Source: Falsiruegeria litorea R37 (GTDB taxonomy: Bacteria; Pseudomonadota; Alphaproteobacteria; Rhodobacterales; Rhodobacteraceae). From it: a DNA stretch of 64,000 nucleotides. The stretch covers positions 124,001 through 188,000 of the forward strand of contig NZ_FWFO01000004.1 in NCBI RefSeq assembly GCF_900172225.1, in the 5' to 3' direction. A program made the position numbers and the translations under genes. This document shows positions 26,492-34,316 of the stretch, one piece after another. How positions within the stretch are numbered: position 1 is the stretch's first letter; each line of letters opens with the position of its first letter. The notes under the pieces are model-generated. The model did not search any database, had not been told where the DNA came from, and saw only the letters and a program-made list of their open reading frames with translations.

Positions 26492-26710
26492 ATGGCGCAC
26501 AATGACTGGATTTTGGACGTTCTGGCGGATCTCAAGACTTTCGCTTCCGCGAACGGGTTGGGGAAATTGGCTGAGCAGCTGGATGACACCACGCTGGTTG
26601 CCGCCGCCGAAATCGCGTCCCAGAAAGAAGAGGCACGCGCGCAGGCGAATGGGGAACACGGCCAATTTGGATCAAGTGTTGGAGGCGTTGGACGCTACCA
26701 ACGGGCTTGA
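26492..26710 (+). CDS. small conserved protein overlapping the start of luxR
   Basis: The 72 residues follow a good ribosome-binding site (GGAGA, 7 bases before ATG). The N-terminal 50 residues, MAHNDWILDVLADLKTFASA and on to AEIASQKEEA, read as two amphipathic helices rich in Asp, Leu and Ala. The last 20 residues lie in the overlap with luxR and look less constrained. I do not recognise a domain. The 62-base overlap and order suggest translational coupling to the LuxR gene. It could be a regulator-associated peptide or a leader. Confidence 0.65.
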   Translation: MAHNDWILDVLADLKTFASANGLGKLAEQLDDTTLVAAAEIASQKEEARAQANGEHGQFGSSVGGVGRYQRA

Positions 26711-27368
26711 GGAATTACAGGCGATATCCGAGGCATTGAGGGATGCCTTGGATATCCGCCACATCGTCTATCACTGGGTGGATAGCGCAGGGGATCAATA
26801 TGGGTGTGGCACCTATCCAGACACTTGGGTGCAGCGCTATGTCGAGCAGAACTATCATCGCATCGACCCCGTTATTTTAGGCTGTTTCCAACGGTTTCAT
26901 CCGGTCGACTGGAAGCGGATGGACTGGTCTGGCAAGGCGGCCAAGATGATGTTGGCGGACGCCTTGGAACACGGGGTGGGAAACCAAGGGTATTCGATTC
27001 CGATCCGGGGGCCAAACGGGCAGTTCGCACTGTTCACGGCAAACCACAATTGCCGTGATGATGAATGGGCGGCGTTCACCGAAGCCTATGGTAGGGATCT
27101 TTTGTTGATTGCGCACTACTTCAACCGCAAGGCCTTGGACTTTGAAACGGACCGGAAACCTGAACAAGCGCGGGCGCTTTCCCCACGCGAGGTGGACGCC
27201 ATGACCTTACTTGCGATGGGGTATAACAGGGCTCAGGTGGCGCACAGCTTGTCCATCTCGGAACACACTCTGCGCGTTTACATCGAAAGCGCACGGTTCA
27301 AGCTCGGAGCGCTCAATACAACCCATGCGATAGCGACTGCCATGAGTCGAGGGTTAATCGTGGTTTAA
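26649..27368 (+). CDS. luxR: LuxR family quorum-sensing transcriptional regulator
   Basis: From the ATG at 26649 the protein has 239 residues; the same frame is open further upstream, but that part overlaps the small gene. The autoinducer-binding domain (about residues 20-160) includes YHWVDSAGDQYGCGTYPDTW, then RIDPVILGC and YSIPIRGPNGQFALFTANH, with conserved Trp, Tyr, Asp and Pro of the acyl-homoserine-lactone pocket. The C-terminal helix-turn-helix is LSPREVDAMTLLAMGYNRAQ followed by VAHSLSISEHTLRVYIESAR. It lies directly upstream of luxI, so it probably senses that enzyme's product. Confidence 0.92.
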   Translation: MGNTANLDQVLEALDATNGLEELQAISEALRDALDIRHIVYHWVDSAGDQYGCGTYPDTWVQRYVEQNYHRIDPVILGCFQRFHPVDWKRMDWSGKAAKMMLADALEHGVGNQGYSIPIRGPNGQFALFTANHNCRDDEWAAFTEAYGRDLLLIAHYFNRKALDFETDRKPEQARALSPREVDAMTLLAMGYNRAQVAHSLSISEHTLRVYIESARFKLGALNTTHAIATAMSRGLIVV

Positions 27369-27403
27369 GCCCTCGTTCGTCTTCCTGACCAGATATTAAC
27401 CAT
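27354..27403 (+). promoter_or_regulatory. CtrA-type motifs upstream of luxI
   Basis: TTAATCGTGGTTTAA (27354-27368) is a TTAA-N7-TTAA box spanning the luxR stop codon. TTAACCAT (27396-27403) is a canonical CtrA half-site 50 bases before the luxI ATG. I could not identify a convincing lux box in the same gap. Confidence 0.55.
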
Positions 27404-27453
27404 TGCTCTGTACTCCCTTTGTTCCAGCGACGGACGAAAAAGGGGACCAGCAG

Positions 27454-28092
27454 ATGTTGCGCTATATTTATGCAGACGAATTGAATCGTTTTCCCGAACT
27501 TGCCAATTCCATGTTCCGGGATCGGGCAGACCAATTTAAGACCCGCCTGGGCTGGGAAGTTTCTGTTGACGAGAACGGCGAAGAGCGGGACCAATACGAT
27601 GATCTCAACCCTCTCTATGTCATTTGGGAAGAGGCGGATGGCCGTCATGGTGGATCCATGCGTTTCTTGCCGACCACCGGGCCGGTGATGGTGAACGAAG
27701 TGTTTGGTCATCTCACTGGTGGGGCTCCGATTTGCAGCCCTCTGATTTGGGAATGCACTCGGTTCTGTCTGGCGCGTGATGCTAGCCCGAATGTGGCGGC
27801 CGCGTTGATGTTAGGAGGCGGAGAGATCATGACCGGATTTGGTATTCGCCATTTTGCCGGCGTGTTCGATGCTCGGATGGTTCGGATTTACAAAGCGATT
27901 GGTTCTTCTCCCGAAGTTCTGGGTTCGGAGGGGACAGGGCGCGATCGAATTTCGGTAGGCTTGTGGGAATTCACGCCTGAAGCCCGTGAACGGGTGGCCA
28001 AGCGCGCAGGTATCCCACCCGAACTGTCGCGTCTGTGGTTCAGCTCTGCGTTTGGCACGGTCAAGACCACCCGTTTCGCCAAGGCTGGATAA
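27454..28092 (+). CDS. luxI: acyl-homoserine-lactone synthase, LuxI family
   Basis: The start at 27454 (behind AGGGGA) gives 212 residues. The invariant LuxI residues are visible: Arg and Phe in FRDRADQFKTRLGWEV, Trp in that same segment, the acidic pair in DQYDDLNPLY, Arg in GGSMRFLPT, and Glu/Arg in WECTRFCLARD. It makes an N-acyl-homoserine lactone from S-adenosylmethionine and acyl-ACP or acyl-CoA. The residues I can see do not fix chain length. Confidence 0.95.
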   Translation: MLRYIYADELNRFPELANSMFRDRADQFKTRLGWEVSVDENGEERDQYDDLNPLYVIWEEADGRHGGSMRFLPTTGPVMVNEVFGHLTGGAPICSPLIWECTRFCLARDASPNVAAALMLGGGEIMTGFGIRHFAGVFDARMVRIYKAIGSSPEVLGSEGTGRDRISVGLWEFTPEARERVAKRAGIPPELSRLWFSSAFGTVKTTRFAKAG

Positions 28093-28154
28093 AATTCGAC
28101 AAACAGCGCCTTGGGCATCTGGTGGTGCCTGAGGCCTGTCTATAGGGTCGCGAT

Positions 28155-29687
28155 ATGACTCAAGCCCCCGTTGTTTTCTCCGAAGATCAAGCTGCTGCAT
28201 TTGATGCCGTAACTGACCTGCTGCGCAGTTCAGGTGTCGACCTTGAAGACGAAGCTTTGTTGAAGCCACCTGCGGGGGGCGAGGCCGGGGTGATGGCCGT
28301 AATCGGAAAGGCGGGATCGGGAAAGACCCTGCTTTTGTCCGAACTGTACAAGGCGCTTGAGACTGCGGGTGTTCAGGTGGTGTCGGGCGACTACGAAGGG
28401 CGCAAGAACCGTGACAAGCGCACGCTGGCGATCCTGGCCCCAACGAACAAGGCCGCCAGTGTCCTGCGCCTGCGTGGCGTGCCCGCAACAACCATCCACC
28501 GCATTCTATACACGCCTGTCTATGATCCCGAATACGAACGCATTGCCGAATGGCTGGCCGGAAACGGTGAAAAGCCCGAGGTTGAGGGGCTGACAGACGA
28601 GGCACTGGCGCGCGCGGCCGCCTTCTATGAAAAGAACAAGTCGATACCTGGCGCCTTGGCCGCCGCAGGCCTGCGGGGGTCGGATTTCATCACCGGATGG
28701 AAACGGCGGGACGAGCCGCTCGATATCGGATTTGTCGATGAGGCCTCGATGCTGGACGACCGGCAATTCGAGGATCTAAAAGAGATCTTTCCTACCCTAC
28801 TTCTATTTGGCGATCCGGCCCAATTGGCCCCAGTCAACCAATCAGGCGCGATGGTCTTTGATGGCCTGTCCGAACCGCGCAAGCTTGAGCTGCAGCGCAT
28901 CCACCGACAAGAGGCCGACAACCCGATCCTTGATCTGGCCCATGCCCTGGCTGATCCCCAGCTTGAGTTCCATGATTTCGAGCGGATGATCGAAGACACC
29001 GCCAAACGCGATGAACGAGTCGTGTGGGGACAACGAGTCGAAGTTGATCTGATGGCGCGTAGTCCCGTCCTGGTTTGGCGCAATGCCACCCGAATACGTC
29101 TGATCAATGCGTTCCGCACGGTCCATGGCGCGCCCGAAGAAGAGTTGCTGGAAGGAGAGCCGCTCATCTGCGACGGACTGGAACTGCCGCTGAAGCATCG
29201 TAAAAAGCGCCTAGATCTTGAAGCGCGCGGCCTGATCAAAGGCGCTCAGGTGATCTATCTGGGGCCGGGCCGCAAGGCGGGGTTTTCTCGTCTTCACGTG
29301 ATGGGGGCCGAAGACCCGCAGGTCAGCGCGGCATCTATTGTCAAGATCGAGATACCGGACGAAGAAGAGCCCTTTATTCCGTTCGCCGCGAGAATGGGGG
29401 CCACGTTCTTGCACGGGGCAGCGGTGACCATACACAAAGCACAAGGCTCGCAATGGGACACGGTCCAAGTCTTTGCCCCTGACATCTATGTGGCCGCCCG
29501 AATGGGCCGGGTCGAGGCGGGACAGCCCCTGTGGAAACGGCTGGCCTATGTGGCGATCACACGGGCGCAGGAGCGGTTGATCTGGGTGGTGCGCAATCGC
29601 TTGTCCAAACCGACATATCCGCTGCGCGTTGACGACCTGCGTGCCAAACCCGCAGCGGCCCTGACCTTGGAGGCAGAGAGCACATGA
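28155..29687 (+). CDS. RecD-like superfamily 1 ATP-dependent DNA helicase
   Basis: This 510-residue helicase has Walker A VIGKAGSGKTLLL near residue 55, motif Ia LAPTNKAASVLR, Walker B IGFVDEASMLDDRQFED near 195, motif III LLLFGDPAQLAPVNQSGAM, and motifs V/VI in VTIHKAQGSQWDTV and YVAITRAQERLIWV. It resembles phage Dda and the C-terminal half of RecD2. No exonuclease domain is fused, so it probably acts alone in repair or replication. The next gene overlaps its stop as ATGA. Confidence 0.9.
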   Translation: MTQAPVVFSEDQAAAFDAVTDLLRSSGVDLEDEALLKPPAGGEAGVMAVIGKAGSGKTLLLSELYKALETAGVQVVSGDYEGRKNRDKRTLAILAPTNKAASVLRLRGVPATTIHRILYTPVYDPEYERIAEWLAGNGEKPEVEGLTDEALARAAAFYEKNKSIPGALAAAGLRGSDFITGWKRRDEPLDIGFVDEASMLDDRQFEDLKEIFPTLLLFGDPAQLAPVNQSGAMVFDGLSEPRKLELQRIHRQEADNPILDLAHALADPQLEFHDFERMIEDTAKRDERVVWGQRVEVDLMARSPVLVWRNATRIRLINAFRTVHGAPEEELLEGEPLICDGLELPLKHRKKRLDLEARGLIKGAQVIYLGPGRKAGFSRLHVMGAEDPQVSAASIVKIEIPDEEEPFIPFAARMGATFLHGAAVTIHKAQGSQWDTVQVFAPDIYVAARMGRVEAGQPLWKRLAYVAITRAQERLIWVVRNRLSKPTYPLRVDDLRAKPAAALTLEAEST

Positions 29688-30412
29688 GTAGTATCATTGT
29701 GACCGGAGCAAGCTCCGGGATCGGACGGGCAACGGCAGAGCTTTTCTTGGAGCACGGCTGGACTGTCGGTTTGTTGGCCCGTCGAGAGGGCGCCTTGACC
29801 GAGGTGGCGGGCGACAATCCCAAAGCGATCTCTTTGGCGGCGGATGTGACAGACCCCAAAGCGGTGCAAACTGCGTTTGACGCTTTCGTTGGCCGAGTTG
29901 GTCGTTTGGACGTACTGTTCAACAATGCGGGCGTTTTCGCGCCTGGCGGAACGATAGACGAGATCGCGTTGGATGATTGGTATCAAACCGTCAACGTGAA
30001 CTTGAACGGAATGTTCCTGGCTGCCCGTGCTGCCTTTTCAGCGATGCGGAACCAAGATCCGCAAGGTGGTCGGATCATCAACAATGGCTCGATCGCGGCG
30101 CATGTCCCTCGGCCGAACTCGGCTCACTACACGGCAACGAAACATGCGATCACGGGGCTTACCCGGAGCCTGTCTCTGGATGGCCGGGACCTGGGGATCG
30201 CCTGTGGTCAGATTGACATCGGAAATGCCAGAACTGCGATGGTGCAGGGCTTGAATGATAGGGCAGCAGCCGAAGGACGAGACCCCGATCCCACCATGGC
30301 TGTCGAAGATGCAGCGAAATCGGTTATGCATATGGCCGAGCTGCCGCTCGAAGCGAATGTACAGTTCATGACGGTGATGGCCACCACCATGCCCTATATC
30401 GGACGCGGCTGA
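29684..30412 (+). CDS. short-chain dehydrogenase/reductase
   Basis: The 242 residues are a classical SDR. The dinucleotide loop is TGASSGIGRATAELF, NNAG appears near residue 87, the catalytic Ser in INNGSIAA, and the Tyr/Lys pair in HYTATKHAITGL. The substrate is unknown. It is translationally coupled to the helicase upstream, which is probably coincidental packing. A palindromic terminator overlaps its stop codon. Confidence 0.92.
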   Translation: MSSIIVTGASSGIGRATAELFLEHGWTVGLLARREGALTEVAGDNPKAISLAADVTDPKAVQTAFDAFVGRVGRLDVLFNNAGVFAPGGTIDEIALDDWYQTVNVNLNGMFLAARAAFSAMRNQDPQGGRIINNGSIAAHVPRPNSAHYTATKHAITGLTRSLSLDGRDLGIACGQIDIGNARTAMVQGLNDRAAAEGRDPDPTMAVEDAAKSVMHMAELPLEANVQFMTVMATTMPYIGRG

Positions 30413-30428
30413 CGACGTCAGCCGCGTC
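30402..30428. terminator. bidirectional terminator overlapping the SDR stop codon
   Basis: GACGCGGCTGA and TCAGCCGCGTC form a perfect eleven-base-pair stem with a five-base loop. The SDR stop TGA (30410-30412) is the end of the left arm, and the convergent TIGR02186 gene ends 5 bases beyond. A T-run is lacking. Confidence 0.6.
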
Positions 30429-30433
30429 ATGGT

Positions 30434-31195
30434 TTATCCGGCGCGGAAGATGCGGAAGACAGCAGATGCGCCCCAACCTGCAGCGATGGCAATGGCCAGA
30501 GACATCAGACCATACCAGACGGGTTGTTCGCGCGACATGTTGAACAGGAAGCGTTCCAGCCCAACTTTCTGAACCGCGATCGAGGTCTCGTAGTCGCCAA
30601 CAATCTGTCCGTCGCGCGTTAGGAAGATGCGCGTGGCATAGTCGCCTTCGGTCAGATCAGCGGGCATATCGATCGACGTGCGAAACAGCGTCTGCTGATC
30701 CAGAGCGACCTGACCTTCGAGTGTCTGATACAAACCTTGGCTTTGCTTGATGCGAATGACGGCATCGGTGAAGCTTTCGGCATCAGTGATATTCGCAGGT
30801 GCCCCGACCGAGCGGATGGCGTTGTCGATGGTGATCTTCTGGCGCAGGTCTTCTGTGTTGGACAGCACCTGATCAATCGGTCCGGTCGTTGCCACGGCAT
30901 AGAAGCTGGGGGCCGCGTCAACTTCGACCGCATCGGTGTTCACCCAGATCCCGAATACGTTTTCCTTGCGGCGCACAACGACGGGTTCGGACGGACCAGC
31001 GACTGTAATGACCACCTCAAGCGGCGAAGATTGATCGATGGGCGCTTCGCGTTTGACAGCGCCAAAGATCAGAATTTCCGAGCCGTCAAAGCTGGTGGTG
31101 ATGGCGACGTTGTCTTTGCTCAGCCCCAGCACAACCTCTTCGGCAGAAGCCAGTGTCGGGATCAGGAACAGCAGAGTCAGAAAGATGCGGAACAT
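30434..31195 (-). CDS. TIGR02186 family membrane-anchored protein
   Basis: The 253 residues have an N-terminal signal (FRIFLTLLFLIPTLASA), a large periplasmic beta-rich domain, and a C-terminal membrane helix (YGLMSLAIAIAAGWGASAVF). This architecture matches the alphaproteobacterial TIGR02186 family, whose genes usually sit beside a TauE/SafE permease, as here with a 3-base gap. It probably works with the permease, for instance as a periplasmic partner. Confidence 0.88.
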   Translation of the reverse strand: MFRIFLTLLFLIPTLASAEEVVLGLSKDNVAITTSFDGSEILIFGAVKREAPIDQSSPLEVVITVAGPSEPVVVRRKENVFGIWVNTDAVEVDAAPSFYAVATTGPIDQVLSNTEDLRQKITIDNAIRSVGAPANITDAESFTDAVIRIKQSQGLYQTLEGQVALDQQTLFRTSIDMPADLTEGDYATRIFLTRDGQIVGDYETSIAVQKVGLERFLFNMSREQPVWYGLMSLAIAIAAGWGASAVFRIFRAG

Positions 31196-31198
31196 GGC

Positions 31199-32122
31199 TT
31201 AGTGACCTCCGGCTGCGCCGAGCGAGTAAAGCTCGGTGGGTTGCAGAAGCAGATCCAGCGCCAGCTTGCCGCAGACCACAAGAACCATCAGAGCCAGCAG
31301 CACGCGCAGCTGTTCGGCCTTCATCTTGACGCCGATCCTTGTGCCAATCTGGGCGCCGATCACGCCGCCGACGAGCAGCAGAACCGCCAGAACCACGTCC
31401 ACGGTATAGTTCGTGGTGGCGTGCAGCATGGTGGTAAATCCGGTCACAAAGATGATCTGAAACAGCGACGTCCCAACAACCACCTTGGTCGGCATTCCCA
31501 GCAGATAGATCATCGCAGGCACCATGATAAAGCCACCGCCAACACCCATGATGGCCGACAGGATACCGACGAAGACACCGACGATCAGCGGTGGAATGAC
31601 CGAGATATACAGGCCCGAAGTGCGAAAGCGCATTTTCATCGGAAGCGCGTGAACCCATGTGCGCTGACGGCGTTTTGCAGGAGCACCTCCAGCGGCACCG
31701 CGCGCCTTGCGGATCGCGTTCAGGCTCTCGACAAACATCAGGCTGCCGATGATGCCAAGGAAGACGACGTAGCAGAGTTTGACCAGCAGATCGACCTGGC
31801 CGAGGCTTTTGAGGTAGTTGAAGACCACCACACCAAGGGCGGCCCCGGTAAGGCCCCCGACCAAAAGCACCGTTCCCATTTTCAAGTCCACGGTCTTTCG
31901 TCGGAAATGCGCAAGTACGCCCGAGAAAGACGAGGCAACGATCTGGTTGGCCTCGGTGGCAACCGCAACAGCGGGCGGAATACCGATAAAGAACAACAAT
32001 GGCGTCATCAGGAACCCGCCGCCGACACCAAACATGCCCGACAGGATTCCGACCATGCCGCCAAGGCCCAACAAAAGAAAGGCGTTAACGGACACTTCGG
32101 CTATGGGAAGGTAAATCTGCAT
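31199..32122 (-). CDS. sulfite exporter TauE/SafE family permease
   Basis: The 307 residues have about eight helices. The duplicated family motif appears as GMVGILSGMFGVGGGFLMTP near residue 20 and VGILSAIMGVGGGFIMVPA near residue 190, the glycine-rich loops of the two halves. The central loop (about residues 120-160) is basic and cytoplasmic. Together with the TIGR02186 gene it forms a two-gene operon, which suggests export of an oxidised sulfur or organosulfur anion. Confidence 0.9.
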   Translation of the reverse strand: MQIYLPIAEVSVNAFLLLGLGGMVGILSGMFGVGGGFLMTPLLFFIGIPPAVAVATEANQIVASSFSGVLAHFRRKTVDLKMGTVLLVGGLTGAALGVVVFNYLKSLGQVDLLVKLCYVVFLGIIGSLMFVESLNAIRKARGAAGGAPAKRRQRTWVHALPMKMRFRTSGLYISVIPPLIVGVFVGILSAIMGVGGGFIMVPAMIYLLGMPTKVVVGTSLFQIIFVTGFTTMLHATTNYTVDVVLAVLLLVGGVIGAQIGTRIGVKMKAEQLRVLLALMVLVVCGKLALDLLLQPTELYSLGAAGGH

Positions 32123-32213
32123 GAATACTGTTAGACTGCGGCAAGGGGCGAAATCAACCGCCCATGCTGCTTTGCAGAAATCAGGACTGATTTGCCGCAG
32201 CCAACTGGACCTA

Positions 32214-33221
32214 TCAGCGTTCCTTTACATAGGGTTCGCCGCCCGCGCGCGGCGGAATGGCCTTGCCGACAAAGCCGGCCAGGATCACCACGGTCAGGAT
32301 ATAGGGCAGGGCATCCATCACCTGCACGGGAATCACCACGCCGCCCAGGTCGATATTCTGGAACCTCAGCGCAATGGCTTGGAGCAGACCAAAAAGCAGA
32401 CAAGCCCACATTGCCTGCCACGGACGCCATTTGGCAAAGATCAGCGCCGCCAGGGCGATGAACCCGCGTCCAGCCGTCATGTCCTTGACGAAACCCGCCT
32501 GTAGCGCCGTGGCCAGATACGCTCCAGCAATGCCACACAGAACACCGCAGATGGCGACAGCCGCATATCGCAGTCCCACTACGGAAACACCGGCTGTGTC
32601 CACAGCGGCAGGGTTTTCACCCACGGCCCGTAGGCGCAGGCCAAAGCGGGTCCGATAAAGAACCCACCATGTTGCGGGGACCATCAGGAAGGCCAGGTAC
32701 ACGAGCAAAGAGTGCCCTGATAGAAACTCAGAGTAAACTTGATGAACCGGAGGCGCTGCGGCAATGAGTTCGGATACCGGCTTTTCAGCAAGCTCCGCAT
32801 CAGTTGGGCCGATAGCAAATGGCCATTCCAAGCCTTCGAAGCGAGCTTCATTCTTTAGGGATGGGGTGCGTCCACCTTGCTTGAACCAGCTTTGTGCAAT
32901 TAGAACTGATAGTCCTGCCGCCAGAAAGTTGATTGCAACACCGGAAATCAACTGATTGCCCCGGAACGTGATCGAAGCCAGGCCATGCAGTCCGCTCAAC
33001 ACCAGTGACGCGGCGATACCGGCCAGCAGACCCAGCCAAACAGATCCACTTACCGCCGCAACAGCCGCCGAAAAGAAGGCGGCCATCAACATCTTGCCCT
33101 CAAGCCCGATGTCAAAAATGCCCGCGCGTTCGGAATAGAGCCCCGCCAGACAGGCCAGCAGCAACGGTGTGGCCAAGCGAACCGTCGAATCGAGAACTTG
33201 GATGATCGTCAGGAAATCCAT
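32214..33221 (-). CDS. BMP-type ABC transporter permease (second)
   Basis: Starting at the ATG that shares an A with the upstream stop (TGATG), this protein has 335 residues; a GTG one codon earlier is possible. About eight helices follow, with LACLAGLYSERAGIFDIGLEGKMLM near the N-terminus and AGRGFIALAALIFAKWRPW in the distal half. Both are signatures of the BPD_transp_2 permeases of nucleoside-type (YufQ-like) importers. It pairs with the permease gene immediately upstream. Confidence 0.9.
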   Translation of the reverse strand: MDFLTIIQVLDSTVRLATPLLLACLAGLYSERAGIFDIGLEGKMLMAAFFSAAVAAVSGSVWLGLLAGIAASLVLSGLHGLASITFRGNQLISGVAINFLAAGLSVLIAQSWFKQGGRTPSLKNEARFEGLEWPFAIGPTDAELAEKPVSELIAAAPPVHQVYSEFLSGHSLLVYLAFLMVPATWWVLYRTRFGLRLRAVGENPAAVDTAGVSVVGLRYAAVAICGVLCGIAGAYLATALQAGFVKDMTAGRGFIALAALIFAKWRPWQAMWACLLFGLLQAIALRFQNIDLGGVVIPVQVMDALPYILTVVILAGFVGKAIPPRAGGEPYVKER

Positions 33222-34315
33222 CACGCTTTGCCTTTCCGCAGGGCCAGGAAGAGTTTCTCAAGCGGCATACGCACCATGTTGTCCAGTGCTCCGGTGAACA
33301 GGATCACCAAGGCCTGGATTACCACGATCAATTCGCGCGGGATCGACGTCCACAGAGCCAGTTCTGCGCCCCCTTGATACAGGAACCCAAACAGGATCGC
33401 GGCCAGGAACACACCAAACGGATGGCTGCGCCCCATCAGGGCCACGGCGATACCGATAAATCCCGCGCCCTCGGTCGAGTTCAGAACCAGCCGCTCTGCT
33501 TCGCCCATGACGTTGTTGGTGGCCATCAGCCCCGCCAAGGCACCCGAAATCAGCATGGCGATCATGGTGATCTTGACCGGTGAGATGCCAGCATACAGCG
33601 CGCCGGTTTCCGAATGGCCGTAGGCGCGGATCTCATAGCCCAGCTTGGTGCGCCAGATCAGTGCCCAGACGATGAAACACGCCAGAACGGCGACCAGAAG
33701 CGAGACGTTGGCTGGTGCCGCCTTGGAAAAGCTGATGCCGATGGGGGCCAGCAGCTCGTGCAACGTGGGCAAGTGGACCGCTTCAGGGAAACGAGCCGAG
33801 GCAGGGTCCATCGACCCTTCGGGGCGCATCACGTTGACCAGCATGTAGTTGAGCACCGCAGCGGCGATGAAGTTGAACATAATGGTGGTGATCACGATGT
33901 GGCTGCCGCGCTTGGCTTGCAGATAGGCTGGGATCGCAGCCCAGGCCGCGCCAAAGATCATCGCGCCGGCACAAGCGGCGAGCAACGCCAATGACCAATG
34001 TGGCCATGGCACATAAAGGCAAACCATGGCCACACCAAGCCCGCCCAGCATCGCCTGACCTTCGCCGCCGATGTTGAACATGCGTGCATGGAACGCCACG
34101 GCCACCGCCAGCCCGGTGAACATGAAGTTGGTGGCATAATAGAGCGTATAGCCCCAGCCATAGGTCGAACCGAGCGCGCCGGTGACCATCAGGTTCACCG
34201 CTTCAACCGGGTCTTCACCGATGGCCAAAATCACCAGGGCCGACAGGATTGCGGCCAGGATCAGGCTGATGACGGGAATAAGGACCACGTCGGCCCATTT
34301 GGGCATCTTGTCCAT
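33221..34315 (-). CDS. BMP-type ABC transporter permease (first)
   Basis: From the ATG one base after the ATPase stop, this protein has 364 residues. It has the BPD_transp_2 architecture of about ten helices with MFTGLAVAVAFHARMFNIGGEGQAMLGGL, the conserved loop that contacts the ATPase. EGAGFIGIAVALMGRSHPFG is the second family signature. It forms the translocation pore with the following permease. Confidence 0.92.
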   Translation of the reverse strand: MDKMPKWADVVLIPVISLILAAILSALVILAIGEDPVEAVNLMVTGALGSTYGWGYTLYYATNFMFTGLAVAVAFHARMFNIGGEGQAMLGGLGVAMVCLYVPWPHWSLALLAACAGAMIFGAAWAAIPAYLQAKRGSHIVITTIMFNFIAAAVLNYMLVNVMRPEGSMDPASARFPEAVHLPTLHELLAPIGISFSKAAPANVSLLVAVLACFIVWALIWRTKLGYEIRAYGHSETGALYAGISPVKITMIAMLISGALAGLMATNNVMGEAERLVLNSTEGAGFIGIAVALMGRSHPFGVFLAAILFGFLYQGGAELALWTSIPRELIVVIQALVILFTGALDNMVRMPLEKLFLALRKGKA

Positions 34316-34316
34316 C

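Noticed and set aside
27369-27453. A lux box upstream of luxI
   Set aside because: No dyad resembling a LuxR-type binding site is convincing in this gap, so autoinduction cannot be claimed from sequence.
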